A stretch of 64,000 bases of DNA from Micromonospora sp. WMMD961 (lineage in GTDB: Bacteria > Actinomycetota > Actinomycetes > Mycobacteriales > Micromonosporaceae). The translations under genes and the position numbers were made by a program. Positions 34,191 through 43,292 of the stretch are shown here, one piece after another. The stretch lies in NCBI RefSeq assembly GCF_029626145.1, contig NZ_JARUBJ010000002.1, positions 1,518,501 through 1,582,500 on the forward strand. Reading direction: 5' to 3'. Each line of letters starts with the position of its first letter. Position 1 is the first letter of the stretch. The notes beneath the pieces are model-generated. The model saw only the letters and a list, made by a program, of their open reading frames with translations, ran no database searches and was not told where the DNA came from.

Positions 34191-35710
34191 CCGCGACCGA
34201 CAGAACCACAACTGAGCCGGGCGACCGGGACGCTGCGACAGTCGGCACCCTTCCGGCGGACGCCGGAACGATCGACGAGCCGGGCAGCCCGACCGGCGGT
34301 ACCCGCTCGGCGCGGGGCCTGAGCACGGCCACGGCGATCTCCCTCGGCCTCCGGCTGCTGGGCATGGTGGTGGGCATGGCGACCACCTCCGTGCTGGCGC
34401 GCTACCTCAACCCGGAGGGCTACGGGGTGTTCGCCCTGGCGCTCACCCTCGGCACGGCGGCGGCACAGGTCGCCGACATGGGCACCACGATCACCGTGAG
34501 CTCCCGGATCGCCCGGGAGAAGGCGGCGGCCGGGCGCATCCTGAGTACCGGTCTGGTCATCCGCACGTCGGTGGCGCTCGCCGCGACGGTGGCCCTGCTG
34601 GTCTGCGCCGCACAGGGGCTGTTCGGCGAGTCGAGCGGCGTCGTCAGCGTCGTCGCCATCGCGACGCCGCTGTCCGCGGCGTCCATCCTCACGGCCGGCG
34701 CGATGGCGCGTTTCCGGCCCGAGGTCTCGGCCATCCTCGCGCTCGTGCAGGGGGTCCTCTGGCTGGTCGCCGTGGTCGTCATCGCGGGTACCGGCGGCGA
34801 CGTCGTCATGCTCGCCTGGTTCTTCGTCGCCGTCGTCGTGTTGCAGACGGGCGTCGGCGTGGCGATCAATCGGCGGCTCGTACCACTCGGCCGGCCCTCG
34901 TGGGCGGAAGCGGGTCGGATCTTCGCGCTGAGTTGGCCGCTGGCGATCAGCGCGCTGGCCGTCATGGCCTACTACCGCCTCGGGTCGGTGATCCTGTTTC
35001 ACCTGCAGGGAGCCGCTGAGGTCGGCTACTACTCGGCGGCGTACAAGTTCCTGGACGTCGCGCAGCTCGGCCCTGCCATGCTGGTGGCGCCGCTGCTGCC
35101 CATCGTGGCCAACAGCATGTCGATGGACCCGCACCGCCGGACGCTGGTCTTCAGCTTGGCGACCCGCACCGGGGCCGTGATCGGCGTCGGTACCGCGGTC
35201 ATGCTGATCGCGCTCGCCCCCGCTCTCGTCGCCTACCTGTACGGCGACGAGTTCGGTCCGGCGGTCGCGCCGCTGGTCCTGCTCTCCGTGGCCTTCATCG
35301 GCGTCACCCTGGGCTATGTCGGCACGACGATCTGCTCCGCGCTGGGCCTCGTGAAGCCGATCGCGGTGTTGACCGTTTCGGTGGCGGTCGTCAACATCGC
35401 CGCCATGTTCTGGGCCTCCGCCCGCTGGGGAGCCACCGGCGCGGCAGCGGTCGCCGCCGGCACGGAGCTGACCATCGGAGTCGCCACCTGCCTTCTCGCC
35501 GCTCGGGCGATGGCGTCCCGGCTGCCGGTGCGCGAGATGGCGAGTGTCTTCGTCGTCGGTGCGGTCACGATCCTCGCGCTGTGGCTGGTCCAACTGCCCT
35601 GGCCGGTCGAGGCGGTGCTGGCCGGTGCCGTGTTCGGCGGAGCGGTGCTGGTGGCACGGGTACTCACCCCCGCCGATCTCAAGCGTGTGTTGTCGCGTAA
35701 TGCCCTCTGA
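34187..35710 (+). CDS. Polysaccharide repeat-unit flippase (Wzx, MOP superfamily)
   Basis: A 507-residue integral membrane protein with about 14 hydrophobic helices and a roughly 45-residue Pro/Thr-rich cytoplasmic tail. LGMVVGMATTSVLARYLNPEGYGVFALA near the N-terminus is split over the first two helices as in Wzx/RfbX proteins, and YYSAAYKFLDVAQLGPAML is the mid-protein flippase motif. It would move undecaprenyl-linked repeat units across the membrane. The GTG at 34187 is chosen because GGGGAG stands 10 bases upstream and it overlaps the preceding stop; a GTG at 34178 is too close to that site. Confidence 0.9.
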   Translation: MTATDRTTTEPGDRDAATVGTLPADAGTIDEPGSPTGGTRSARGLSTATAISLGLRLLGMVVGMATTSVLARYLNPEGYGVFALALTLGTAAAQVADMGTTITVSSRIAREKAAAGRILSTGLVIRTSVALAATVALLVCAAQGLFGESSGVVSVVAIATPLSAASILTAGAMARFRPEVSAILALVQGVLWLVAVVVIAGTGGDVVMLAWFFVAVVVLQTGVGVAINRRLVPLGRPSWAEAGRIFALSWPLAISALAVMAYYRLGSVILFHLQGAAEVGYYSAAYKFLDVAQLGPAMLVAPLLPIVANSMSMDPHRRTLVFSLATRTGAVIGVGTAVMLIALAPALVAYLYGDEFGPAVAPLVLLSVAFIGVTLGYVGTTICSALGLVKPIAVLTVSVAVVNIAAMFWASARWGATGAAAVAAGTELTIGVATCLLAARAMASRLPVREMASVFVVGAVTILALWLVQLPWPVEAVLAGAVFGGAVLVARVLTPADLKRVLSRNAL

Positions 35711-35731
35711 CGTGCGGCCGGCGTCACCTGC

Positions 35732-37432
35732 TCAGTAGGTGGCGCCGGTCCGAATGTTCTGCCAGGTCAGTCGGGAGCACACCACCGGCCCTGTCCCACA
35801 GGACAGTTGGCCGTTGGTGTTCGTGGCGGTGCTGCCCTCCGCGCGTACGAGCCGGCTGACATCGACGGCCAGATCCTGCGCGTACGAGGTCACCGAACCG
35901 CCGGAGGAAATGGCCACTCCTGGTGAGCCGTGGGCGGTCCGCAGCGTGTCGCCCCGGACGACCGCCGCGCCCGAGCTGTGTACCTTCAACACCCCACCGG
36001 CCGTGTCTTCGATGGTGACCTCCGACAACCGTAGGTCGGTGTGGGTGTTCAGATTGACGAGCCAGGCCTTCCCGGTTGTCCGTACGTTGGTCAGGGCCAG
36101 TTGCGGCAGGGTGTGAGTCGCCGCGGTGGCGGCGACGAGGCCACCACCGCGGCCGGCGATGCCCGATTCCGAGACACTCGCCTGACGGACGGCGGCATTC
36201 TTGGCCCAGGTCGGCAACTCCAGGAGGTAGCTGTCGCCGGGAGCAGCGGCGGTGACCGCCCGCATGGCGAGGTCGTCCACAGTTCCGGCGATCCGCACCA
36301 TGGGCGCGCCGGCGGCAGCCGCCGTGACCGTCAGGCGGTTCACCCGCAGCCGTTGGATCCGTGCGGTGCGGTCGACACCGACGACGGGCCCGGTGCCGAG
36401 TTGTGCCACCTCGACGCCGTCGACGGCAAGCTCCGTGACGGTCGCGGTGGTCTGCGATGCGACCCGCAGCAGCGCGCCGTCCGCTCCGGGGTCGGCGAAG
36501 GTCAGCTCCCGGACCTGGACGCGGCCGATGTTCGAGCCGTTGAGGTACACGACATGCCGGCCGGGCACCGTGGCGGCGGTGACGCGCTCCACGGTCAGCT
36601 CGTCGATCTGGCCGCCGGTGGTGCGCCACTCGGCCGTGTCGTCGCCGATCCAGATGACGTTGTTGCGGGCACGGCCGGCGACACCACGGACGGTGGTACG
36701 CAACGCGACGGTCTCCGGCGATCCGCCGAGAACCTTGACCAACGCCGCGGCCGAGGTCACGTCGATGTCCTCGATGTGGGTGTCCACGACCGGCCCCGAC
36801 ACGTCGTCGTACGCCTGCCAGTCGCGGGGTGTGATGGCGACCGTGTCGTCGCCGGTGGTCCCCCGCAGCGTGCTGATCCTGGTCCGTGCGGCGGGCCCCT
36901 GGATGTGCACGCCGTCGGACCGCACGTCGAAGGTGATCCTCGCGACGGTGGCGTCGGCGACGTCGCCGAGGGAGATCGCGTACTTGTCACCGGAGGTCTT
37001 GACCGCCAGCCCTTCGATCACCAGCTTGTCGACCCGCCGGAACCGCAGCGTGTGCAGATCCGGGCCGATGCCACTGGCCAGGTCGGCGCGAATCCAGGTG
37101 CCACCCGTCACTCGGATGTCGTGGTCCCGGCCACCGCCCGCGACCGCCATGTTGGTGAGCAGGTTGCAGCCGCTGCCCGGCACCAGGGTGACGGTGCTGT
37201 CGGACATCACGAGGGTGGTGCCGCTGTGCAACACGAGCGGGCCACTGACCCGGTAGTTGGCACCTTTGGGGGCATGGATGAGACCACCGGCGCCGACACG
37301 GAGTGCGGCGTTGAGCGCCGCGGTGTCGTCGCCCCCGGACGGCGTGGGTAGCACAGCGCGTCTCGGCCGCGGCGCGTCACTGGCCAAGGCCAGGCAGCCG
37401 GCGACGGCAATGAGGCTGCGACGGGTGATCAT
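35732..37432 (-). CDS. Exported right-handed beta-helix protein (pectate-lyase-like)
   Basis: A 566-residue protein with an N-terminal signal MITRRSLIAVAGCLALAS that looks Tat-like (twin Arg, then a short hydrophobic run). The sequence DDTAALNAALRVGAGGLIHAPKGANYRV is spread over the first coil in the form seen in pectate-lyase-3/tailspike domains. About 20 short beta-rungs rich in Val/Thr/Asn follow (DLHTLRFRRVDKLVIEGL, SDGVHIQG). It is probably a polysaccharide lyase, hydrolase or epimerase acting on the polymer made here. It is the only minus-strand gene within this part of the locus and shares a 308-bp intergenic region with the polymerase gene. Confidence 0.8.
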   Translation of the reverse strand: MITRRSLIAVAGCLALASDAPRPRRAVLPTPSGGDDTAALNAALRVGAGGLIHAPKGANYRVSGPLVLHSGTTLVMSDSTVTLVPGSGCNLLTNMAVAGGGRDHDIRVTGGTWIRADLASGIGPDLHTLRFRRVDKLVIEGLAVKTSGDKYAISLGDVADATVARITFDVRSDGVHIQGPAARTRISTLRGTTGDDTVAITPRDWQAYDDVSGPVVDTHIEDIDVTSAAALVKVLGGSPETVALRTTVRGVAGRARNNVIWIGDDTAEWRTTGGQIDELTVERVTAATVPGRHVVYLNGSNIGRVQVRELTFADPGADGALLRVASQTTATVTELAVDGVEVAQLGTGPVVGVDRTARIQRLRVNRLTVTAAAAGAPMVRIAGTVDDLAMRAVTAAAPGDSYLLELPTWAKNAAVRQASVSESGIAGRGGGLVAATAATHTLPQLALTNVRTTGKAWLVNLNTHTDLRLSEVTIEDTAGGVLKVHSSGAAVVRGDTLRTAHGSPGVAISSGGSVTSYAQDLAVDVSRLVRAEGSTATNTNGQLSCGTGPVVCSRLTWQNIRTGATY

Positions 37433-37740
37433 GTCCGGCTCCGTGGGTGATCGGCGAACTCGTCAGGACGCCGGGCGGTGCACGCGGTAAGAGACGGGTA
37501 CGCACAGCCGTCGGCATACTACTGAAAACAGTCGGCCGGCGGTGCCTCGGGAGAAACTTCCCCTGGCGTCGGCAGGCGGGTTGCCTGATACTGTTTGCCG
37601 CGACGGCCGGAGGCCGTCGTTTCAACTATGACAATGCGCGCAACCGCTGCGATCTCAGGATTGCCACGCTGGGCCGTCCGGTGACTGCCACGGCAACCGG
37701 TTCGGCGTTGTACTCAACGGTTTTCATGGCGAAGGCGGCG
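37433..37740. promoter_or_regulatory. Divergent intergenic region between beta-helix and polymerase genes
   Basis: These 308 bases hold no convincing gene, although an open frame extends upstream of the polymerase start. It should contain promoters for both directions. A terminator-like hairpin lies at 37601-37622. The region is noticeably richer in A/T than its surroundings (for example TTCAACTATGACAATG at 37621). Confidence 0.5.
37601..37622 (+). terminator. Hairpin with short T tract in the polymerase leader
   Basis: CGACGGCC, a 3-base GGA loop, GGCCGTCG, then TTT: an 8-bp perfect stem about 120 bases upstream of the polymerase start. If transcribed from further left, it could act as an attenuator. 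Confidence 0.45.
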
Positions 37741-39525
37741 ATGGGTTCCAGAGGGACGGCGGCTGAACCGGGCATCGGAGCCGCCGATATCAGTTCGCCC
37801 CGCCAGCCCGTCGACCGACTCGACATCACGGCCGGGCCCGAGGGTGTCGCCGATCGATCGAGCGTCTCCGGTTGGCTGCTGCGGGCCGTCGGTCCACTGA
37901 ACGTCACCGTCCGTCGGCCACTCGGTTGGGCCTCTTTCGTCGCTGCGGCCATGTCTGCCGCATACATTCTCTGGACTGTGCCGTCGGCGATCGGGGTCTT
38001 CTTCGCGGCGACGCTTCCGTTGCTTGTTCTCCGCCTCCCGCTGGTGGGCGTCGTCCTCGTGGTGGTGCTCGCTCAGGAGGTCGCGCCCAACGGACGATTC
38101 GGGATGCTGACGACGTTCGGCTACCAATTGTTTCTCGGGTCGGGAAAGATTCCCGTCGTCCTGCCGCTCGCGCTGACGGCGGTGCTCGCGGCCGCCGCCC
38201 AGTGGTGGCCGCCGAGGAACGTCCGCCTCCGTTCGACCGGAGGAGTGCTGCTCGGCCTGGCAGTCGCCCTCGTGGCCCTGGCCGCGGTCAGCGGACTGAT
38301 CCACGGTCAGTCGGTCTTCTCGGCCGTCAACCAGAACGCCCGGCCCTTCGTCCTGCTCGTCCTGGGTCTCGTCCTCGGCCTGAGCCTGCGGGTGTTGGGT
38401 GACGACCTGCGGCGCTTCGCGGTGCTGGTCGGCGCCGCCCTGACTGCCCTGTTGATCGGCGCCGCCGTCGCCATCCGACTGGGCTACGTCGCCGACGATA
38501 GGCTCAGCGACTACTTCGTCTACTACGATTCGGCACTGCCGGCGATCGCGGTCGCCGCGTTCCTCGGAACGCTCGGCGACCGTGGGTGGCGCTGGGACTG
38601 GCGGCACATGGTGGCGGCCGTCGCCGGGCCGCTGCTCCTTCTGTTCAGCTTTCGGCGCAGCGTGTGGCTCGCGGCCGTCGCTGTCGGCGTCGTCGTCCTC
38701 GTGCTGAGGTGGGCACGGTGGAAGCCCATACTGAAGCAGTTGACCTTCGCCGGGCTCGTCGTCGCGGTGGTGGTGCTCGCCGCGCCGGGCCTCGCCGCGG
38801 ACGTCGGCCTGCGCAGTGTGGGCAGCTTCGGAACGAGCAGCGCCGATGACGTCGCCACCGGCGGTGCCTGGGTGGCGGGCAGCACGCCCAGCAGCCCGGC
38901 CAGGCCGAGCAGCCCGGCCAGGCCGAGCAGCCCGGCCACACCAAGCAGCCCGGCGGCGGTCGGCAGGCCGAGTCCGACGAAATCCGCGCCGACACCCGCG
39001 CAGCCCGTGCCACCGAAACCGTCGACCGCCGCGCCCCGCCCGTCCCCGAAGCCCCCCGCCAGACCGGACAGCGCCGAGCTACAGGCGGCATCGACGGACG
39101 GACACATCAGCGATCTGCAGGTCGGGTGGGATCACGTCCGGGCGAACATGTGGACCGGGGTGGGGCCGCAGTCCCCGCAGCTCCCTGGTCTCACCGCCAG
39201 CGCCTCCACCCGGGTGTACGTGCACAACGAGTTGCTGCAGAACTGGCTGCGTTACGGCCCAGCCGCTCCGGTGCTCGTCTTCGTCTTCCTGGCGGTCGCC
39301 GGTCTCGCGGCCATGGCGCGTCTGCGTGATCCGCGCAGCGACGTCGTCGTCCGGGGCGCGGCGGTGTTCTGCCTGATCGCACCGCTGTGCTTCATGACCG
39401 CGCCGTTCCTGTCCGAGACGAACCGGTGGCCCGTGCTGATGGGTCTCGCTGCCGGGATCGTCGGCCAGGCCGTCGGCACGTCACGTGGAGACGACGCCCG
39501 CTCCACTTCGGGCGGAGGAGAGTGA
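37741..39525 (+). CDS. O-antigen ligase/polymerase-like membrane protein (Wzy candidate)
   Basis: A 594-residue membrane protein with ten or more hydrophobic helices. FSFRRSVWLAAVAVGVVVL is the Wzy/WaaL-type helix after the cytoplasmic basic motif. The long exterior loop, which in this family carries the active site, holds a Pro/Ser-rich insertion (about residues 382-442, with four PSSPA repeats), then ISDLQVGWDHVRANMWTGVG and YVHNELLQNWLRYG. The HNELLQ segment is a hallmark of the O-antigen ligase domain. It would join repeat units delivered by Wzx. GAAGG precedes the ATG at 37741; an ATG at 37726 is an alternative. Confidence 0.85.
   Translation: MGSRGTAAEPGIGAADISSPRQPVDRLDITAGPEGVADRSSVSGWLLRAVGPLNVTVRRPLGWASFVAAAMSAAYILWTVPSAIGVFFAATLPLLVLRLPLVGVVLVVVLAQEVAPNGRFGMLTTFGYQLFLGSGKIPVVLPLALTAVLAAAAQWWPPRNVRLRSTGGVLLGLAVALVALAAVSGLIHGQSVFSAVNQNARPFVLLVLGLVLGLSLRVLGDDLRRFAVLVGAALTALLIGAAVAIRLGYVADDRLSDYFVYYDSALPAIAVAAFLGTLGDRGWRWDWRHMVAAVAGPLLLLFSFRRSVWLAAVAVGVVVLVLRWARWKPILKQLTFAGLVVAVVVLAAPGLAADVGLRSVGSFGTSSADDVATGGAWVAGSTPSSPARPSSPARPSSPATPSSPAAVGRPSPTKSAPTPAQPVPPKPSTAAPRPSPKPPARPDSAELQAASTDGHISDLQVGWDHVRANMWTGVGPQSPQLPGLTASASTRVYVHNELLQNWLRYGPAAPVLVFVFLAVAGLAAMARLRDPRSDVVVRGAAVFCLIAPLCFMTAPFLSETNRWPVLMGLAAGIVGQAVGTSRGDDARSTSGGGE
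38887..38958 (+). repeat. Four tandem 18-bp units in the polymerase gene
   Basis: Units of the form CCGAGCAGCCCGGCCAGG start at 38887, 38905, 38923 and 38941 with one to four substitutions, encoding PSSPAR/PSSPAR/PSSPAT/PSSPAA. They expand the exterior loop without shifting the frame. Confidence 0.9.
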
Positions 39526-39654
39526 CCGGCCAGCGACGGCGGTTCACGACCCGCACGGCCGGTCCGGTCTCCGGACCGCCACGTTCGTGACGTAGCGGCC
39601 CGAAGCAGGTCCAGCACACAACAGATTCTGGTCGAGCGGCGTGTGGAGGTCATA

Positions 39655-40554
39655 GTGCAAGGCGTACCGCAGAGTGGGCACCAGGTGGGCGCGGAGGCAA
39701 CGGCCGCGGTGTCTGTGGTCGTACCTACCCGGAACAGGAGCCAGCTTGCCTACGCGCGGGCCCAGTGGGCGCTGTCGCAACCCGTCGTTCGAGAGGTTGT
39801 CTTCGTCGTCGACGGGAGCGCGGACGACACAGCGGCCCGGTTGCAGAGCCTCGCCGATCAGGACGCCCGGCTCCGTGTCATCGTCAACGAGCGCAACGTC
39901 GGCCCGCCCAAGGCCAAGAACATCGGGATCCGCGCCGCCACGTCGGAGTGGGTGTTCGTGATCGACGACGACGACGTGCCCAGCACCAACCTCATCGCCG
40001 AGCTCGTTCAGGTCGCCAACGAGGCGGGTGCCGACGTGGTCGGCGTGCCCTGGTTCAACATTGGCGAGGGTGAGGACATTGAGGACCGCATCGCGCGAGC
40101 TCCGAGGATGCCCGGCGGCCCCAAGCTCGAACAGCCCGGCATCTTCCCAACGTCGGCCTGGACCGACTGCGTCTGGATGCATGCCAACGCCCTCTACCGG
40201 CGCTCGGTCTTCGCCGCGGCGATGTACGACGAGTTCTACTCCGGCAACTACTACCGCGAGGAGACGGACCTCTTTGTGGCGGCGGCGCGGGCGGGGCACC
40301 GGGTGGTGGTGACTGACCGCGGCTACACCTACATGCGCTCCCGCGCCGGTGGCGGCATCGACCGCGCGTCCAAGGCCCGCTACGAGTACTTCGTGGTCCG
40401 CAACAACTGGTACTTCCTCCGTAAGCACGGGGCATGGCTCCGTGAGCAGGGTCTGATTCGTGGCTCGGGGCATGAGCAGATGTCGTTGATCAGCCGACGG
40501 ACCAAACCCCTGGCCCGTGCCGCCGGCCGGCGCCTCACCCGGTGGGCACGATGA
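39655..40554 (+). CDS. Glycosyltransferase family 2
   Basis: A 299-residue GT-A enzyme. VSVVVPTRNRSQL starts the nucleotide-binding domain, ERNVGPPKAKNIGIR follows, and the metal-binding acidic run VIDDDDVPS supplies the DxD motif. The catalytic-base region is NYYREETDLFVAAARAG, with a conserved ED/ET-type segment. It is an inverting transferase, in contrast to the GT-B enzymes around it. The GTG at 39655 is chosen because GGAGG lies five bases upstream; a GTG at 39643 is closer to the frame's beginning but has no site. It overlaps the next gene by four bases. Confidence 0.9.
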   Translation: MQGVPQSGHQVGAEATAAVSVVVPTRNRSQLAYARAQWALSQPVVREVVFVVDGSADDTAARLQSLADQDARLRVIVNERNVGPPKAKNIGIRAATSEWVFVIDDDDVPSTNLIAELVQVANEAGADVVGVPWFNIGEGEDIEDRIARAPRMPGGPKLEQPGIFPTSAWTDCVWMHANALYRRSVFAAAMYDEFYSGNYYREETDLFVAAARAGHRVVVTDRGYTYMRSRAGGGIDRASKARYEYFVVRNNWYFLRKHGAWLREQGLIRGSGHEQMSLISRRTKPLARAAGRRLTRWAR

Positions 40555-41552
40555 TGAGAGTCGCGGTCGTCAGCCCTGACCCGACCAGCAACTCGGGCGG
40601 CGTCGAGCGCTTCTGCCACACTCTCAGAGACGTGATCGGGCGGCTCGGAGGTGCGGCCGACGTCGTCGGCGCCAACGAGCTGGACTCTGTCGCCCACGAC
40701 CTGGTGATCACGAATGGCATGGTCAGCCGCCGGTCGTCAGCTCCCCGGATCCACGTCTACCACGGGTGCTGGGTGGACCACGTCCGTCTGGGAACCCGAA
40801 CCAACGCGTACTCGCTGCAGTGGCGGACCCAGTTCCTGCTCAAAGGTGCGGCGAAGGAGATCTGGGCGGGCGCCAACGCGTACCGGGTGGCCGTGTCGCA
40901 GCCGACCGCCGAAGAGGTGGAGCAGTGGTACCGCCTCCGGGTCCACCGGGTGATTCCGAACGGGATCGACACCACCACGTTCGTGGTCGGTGACCGCGAC
41001 GCTGCCCGCAGCCAACTGGGGGTTTCACCGGACGAGAGGCTGGCCCTGTTCATCGGTCGTGCCGAGGCACGTAAGCGGCCCGACATCGCGGTCGCTGCCG
41101 CGTCCCGGGCCGGCTACCGGCTGATGACCGCCGGTGCGGGCACCGTCGACGGCGCGACCAGCCTGGGGGTGCTGTCCCCGTCGGAGCTGCGCACCTGGAT
41201 CCAGGCTGTCGACTGTGTGCTCGCGCCGAGCGACTACGAGGCGTGTTCCCTCGCCATTCTGGAGGCGATGGCCACCGGGACTGCAGTCCTGACCACACGG
41301 GTGGGTTACGTCCGCACTCTCATCGAGCAGGTGCCGGGCTACCGCGATCTGACGGCGGCAGCCGGCGACCTGGACGAGTTCACCCGGGCGCTGACGCTAC
41401 TCCCGTCCAGGGGACAGGCGGTCGCGGATGCCACCGCGTTCGTGCGGGCGGAGAACAGCCTCGATCGCTTCGCCGAGCACTGGTCCGCAGCGATCGACGA
41501 GGTCATGAAGAGGACGACCACGGCCGGCAGCCACCAGGGCCCGGTGTCCTGA
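40551..41552 (+). CDS. Glycosyltransferase family 4
   Basis: A 333-residue GT-B enzyme. It begins MMRVAVVSPDPTSNSGGVERFC with the glycine loop; VIPNGIDTTTF marks the hinge, LFIGRAEARKRPDIA the donor domain, and PSDYEACSLAILEAMATGTAVL the double-Glu donor motif. Its start overlaps the GT2 stop (ATGA), so the two transferases are coupled. It is the last plus-strand gene of the polysaccharide locus and is followed by a long inverted repeat shared with the convergent sugar transferase. Confidence 0.88.
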   Translation: MMRVAVVSPDPTSNSGGVERFCHTLRDVIGRLGGAADVVGANELDSVAHDLVITNGMVSRRSSAPRIHVYHGCWVDHVRLGTRTNAYSLQWRTQFLLKGAAKEIWAGANAYRVAVSQPTAEEVEQWYRLRVHRVIPNGIDTTTFVVGDRDAARSQLGVSPDERLALFIGRAEARKRPDIAVAAASRAGYRLMTAGAGTVDGATSLGVLSPSELRTWIQAVDCVLAPSDYEACSLAILEAMATGTAVLTTRVGYVRTLIEQVPGYRDLTAAAGDLDEFTRALTLLPSRGQAVADATAFVRAENSLDRFAEHWSAAIDEVMKRTTTAGSHQGPVS

Positions 41553-41591
41553 CGGCCGGCGGGCGACCGCCGCCGAACCCCGACCAAGCGA

Positions 41592-41660
41592 AGCTGGGAC
41601 CCGTGTCGAAGTCCTCGGTGGAGTCGAATCCACTCGGGGCCTTTGACGCGGGTCCCAGCT
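41592..41660. terminator. Long-loop inverted repeat between convergent genes
   Basis: AGCTGGGACCCG (41592-41603) and CGGGTCCCAGCT (41649-41660) are a perfect 12-bp inverted repeat, 45 bases apart, between the end of the last glycosyltransferase and the end of the sugar transferase. It could terminate transcription from both sides. Confidence 0.55.
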
Positions 41661-41679
41661 GTCGGTGCGGCGACACCGG

Positions 41680-43179
41680 TCAGCGGCCGCCGCCGCGGAA
41701 GACCTCCGCGATGGTACGCAGCACGACCTTGATGTCCAGCCAGAGCGACCAGTTCTCGATGTAGTAGTTGTCGAACCGCGCCCGGTCGGAAATCGGGGTG
41801 TCGCCGCGCAGGCCGCTGACCTGCGCGAGCCCGGTGAGGCCGACCGGAACCCGGTGCCGCATCGCGTAGTTCGGGTACTCCGCCGAGAACTTCTCCACGA
41901 AGTACGGCCGCTCCGGGCGCGGCCCGACCACACTCATGTCGCCGCGCAGGATGTTCCACAGCTGGGGAAGCTCGTCCAGTGAGGTGCGGCGCATGAACCT
42001 GCCGATCGGGCCGACCCGCCGGTCGTTCGCGATCGACCAGTTCGTCTGCGACTCGGTCTCGTCGACCGGGCGCATCGAGCGGAACTTGACCACGTTGAAC
42101 GGCTTTCCGAACCGGCCGATCCGCTCCTGGTAGAAGAAGATGCCCCGGCCGCCGTCGATGAAGGTCGCGAGTGCGCACAGCAGCAGCACCGGGCTGAGCA
42201 GGAGCAGGGCGAGGCCGGCGACCACCACGTCGGAAGCCCGCTTGATCGCCCATCGCGGACCGGAGAGCGAGATGTCACCGACCTTCACGATCGGGATCGC
42301 ACCGATGTGGTCGGGGTATCCGCCCTGCGAGCGGGACCCCCACAGTCGCGGTACTTCCCACAGGTCGCAGCGTGAGCTCTGGGGCAGCAGGAGAGTGTCC
42401 ATCAGTTCCGACTCCGGGCAGTCGGGGTCGGCGATGACCAGGACCTCACACTTCAGCACCCGGACGAGCTTCTCCAGGTCGTTGAGGCTGCCGAGGAGAG
42501 GAAGCGACGCCGGGTCCTGCTGCGCGGTCACGTCGACGCAGCCGACGAAGCGCAGCCCGTACTGCGGGTAGCGGCGCAGCAACCGGGCCAGTTCCAGGGC
42601 GATCGGGCCGCTGCCGATGATGATGGCGTTGTGCTCCACCCAACGCCGCTTGCGCACCAGGATGGTGAGTGCCCGGCTGAGCGCCCGACCGACGATCACC
42701 AGACACGCGGAGATGGCGACGCCGCGCATGAAACCGCCGACGTACTCGACCGAGGAGTGGCGTTCCGCGGCGATGATGGCGACCACCGCGGCGGACGCCA
42801 GCAGACGCCCGACGATGCTCGGCAGCTCGTCCAGGATGCTCACGTGCCGGCGGGCCTGGTAGAGCCCGCCGGCCGCGAAGATGGCCATGGTGAGCCCGGC
42901 GTTGACGAGCGTGCCGCGCCAGTAGTTCTGCGAGATCGCCAGTGGGAAGAGCAGCGCCGCGACGTCGATCGGAACCGTCATCATCCAGGCCCGCAGCAAG
43001 CGCGTCCGAGACGACGTGCGGGACCCGGCGTACGGCAGGACCGCCGTGGTTTCCAGGCCCGGCAGAGGTGCCGGCGCGGTCCTCGGCGCCGGCGCGGCCG
43101 GGCGCTGGGCCGGGCCGGCCTGCTCGCCGGACCATTGCTGTGGTACGTCTGATCGGCTTGCCGTTGAATGACCCGACAT
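41680..43179 (-). CDS. Polyprenyl glycosylphosphotransferase (initiating sugar transferase)
   Basis: A 499-residue membrane enzyme of the WcaJ/WbaP type. About four N-terminal helices lie within residues 65-180, after a Pro-rich tail. A nucleotide-binding-like middle domain (AIIIGSGPIALELARLL) follows. The C-terminal bacterial sugar transferase domain starts near residue 312 with IKRASDVVVAGLALLLLSP and includes ERIGRFGKPFNVVKFRSM, RRTSLDELPQLWNIL and GDMSVVGPRPERP. It loads the first sugar-1-phosphate onto undecaprenyl phosphate, so it starts each repeat unit. The ATG at 43179 has GGGGGAAAGG upstream; a TTG two codons earlier is possible. Confidence 0.95.
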   Translation of the reverse strand: MSGHSTASRSDVPQQWSGEQAGPAQRPAAPAPRTAPAPLPGLETTAVLPYAGSRTSSRTRLLRAWMMTVPIDVAALLFPLAISQNYWRGTLVNAGLTMAIFAAGGLYQARRHVSILDELPSIVGRLLASAAVVAIIAAERHSSVEYVGGFMRGVAISACLVIVGRALSRALTILVRKRRWVEHNAIIIGSGPIALELARLLRRYPQYGLRFVGCVDVTAQQDPASLPLLGSLNDLEKLVRVLKCEVLVIADPDCPESELMDTLLLPQSSRCDLWEVPRLWGSRSQGGYPDHIGAIPIVKVGDISLSGPRWAIKRASDVVVAGLALLLLSPVLLLCALATFIDGGRGIFFYQERIGRFGKPFNVVKFRSMRPVDETESQTNWSIANDRRVGPIGRFMRRTSLDELPQLWNILRGDMSVVGPRPERPYFVEKFSAEYPNYAMRHRVPVGLTGLAQVSGLRGDTPISDRARFDNYYIENWSLWLDIKVVLRTIAEVFRGGGR

Positions 43180-43292
43180 GGTCAACCTTTCCCCCGTTAG
43201 TCCTTCGGAATTCGCACATCGAGCCGAAGGGCGAAGGAAGGATACGGCCAGGTCAGGGCCGCTGGTATAGACGAAGGGCCGATTTTCGCTGG

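Noticed and set aside
33911..35593. A 560-residue open frame antisense to the flippase
   Set aside because: It mirrors the flippase codons, is highly charged and repetitive (Asp/Arg/Gln/His), and has no recognisable domain.
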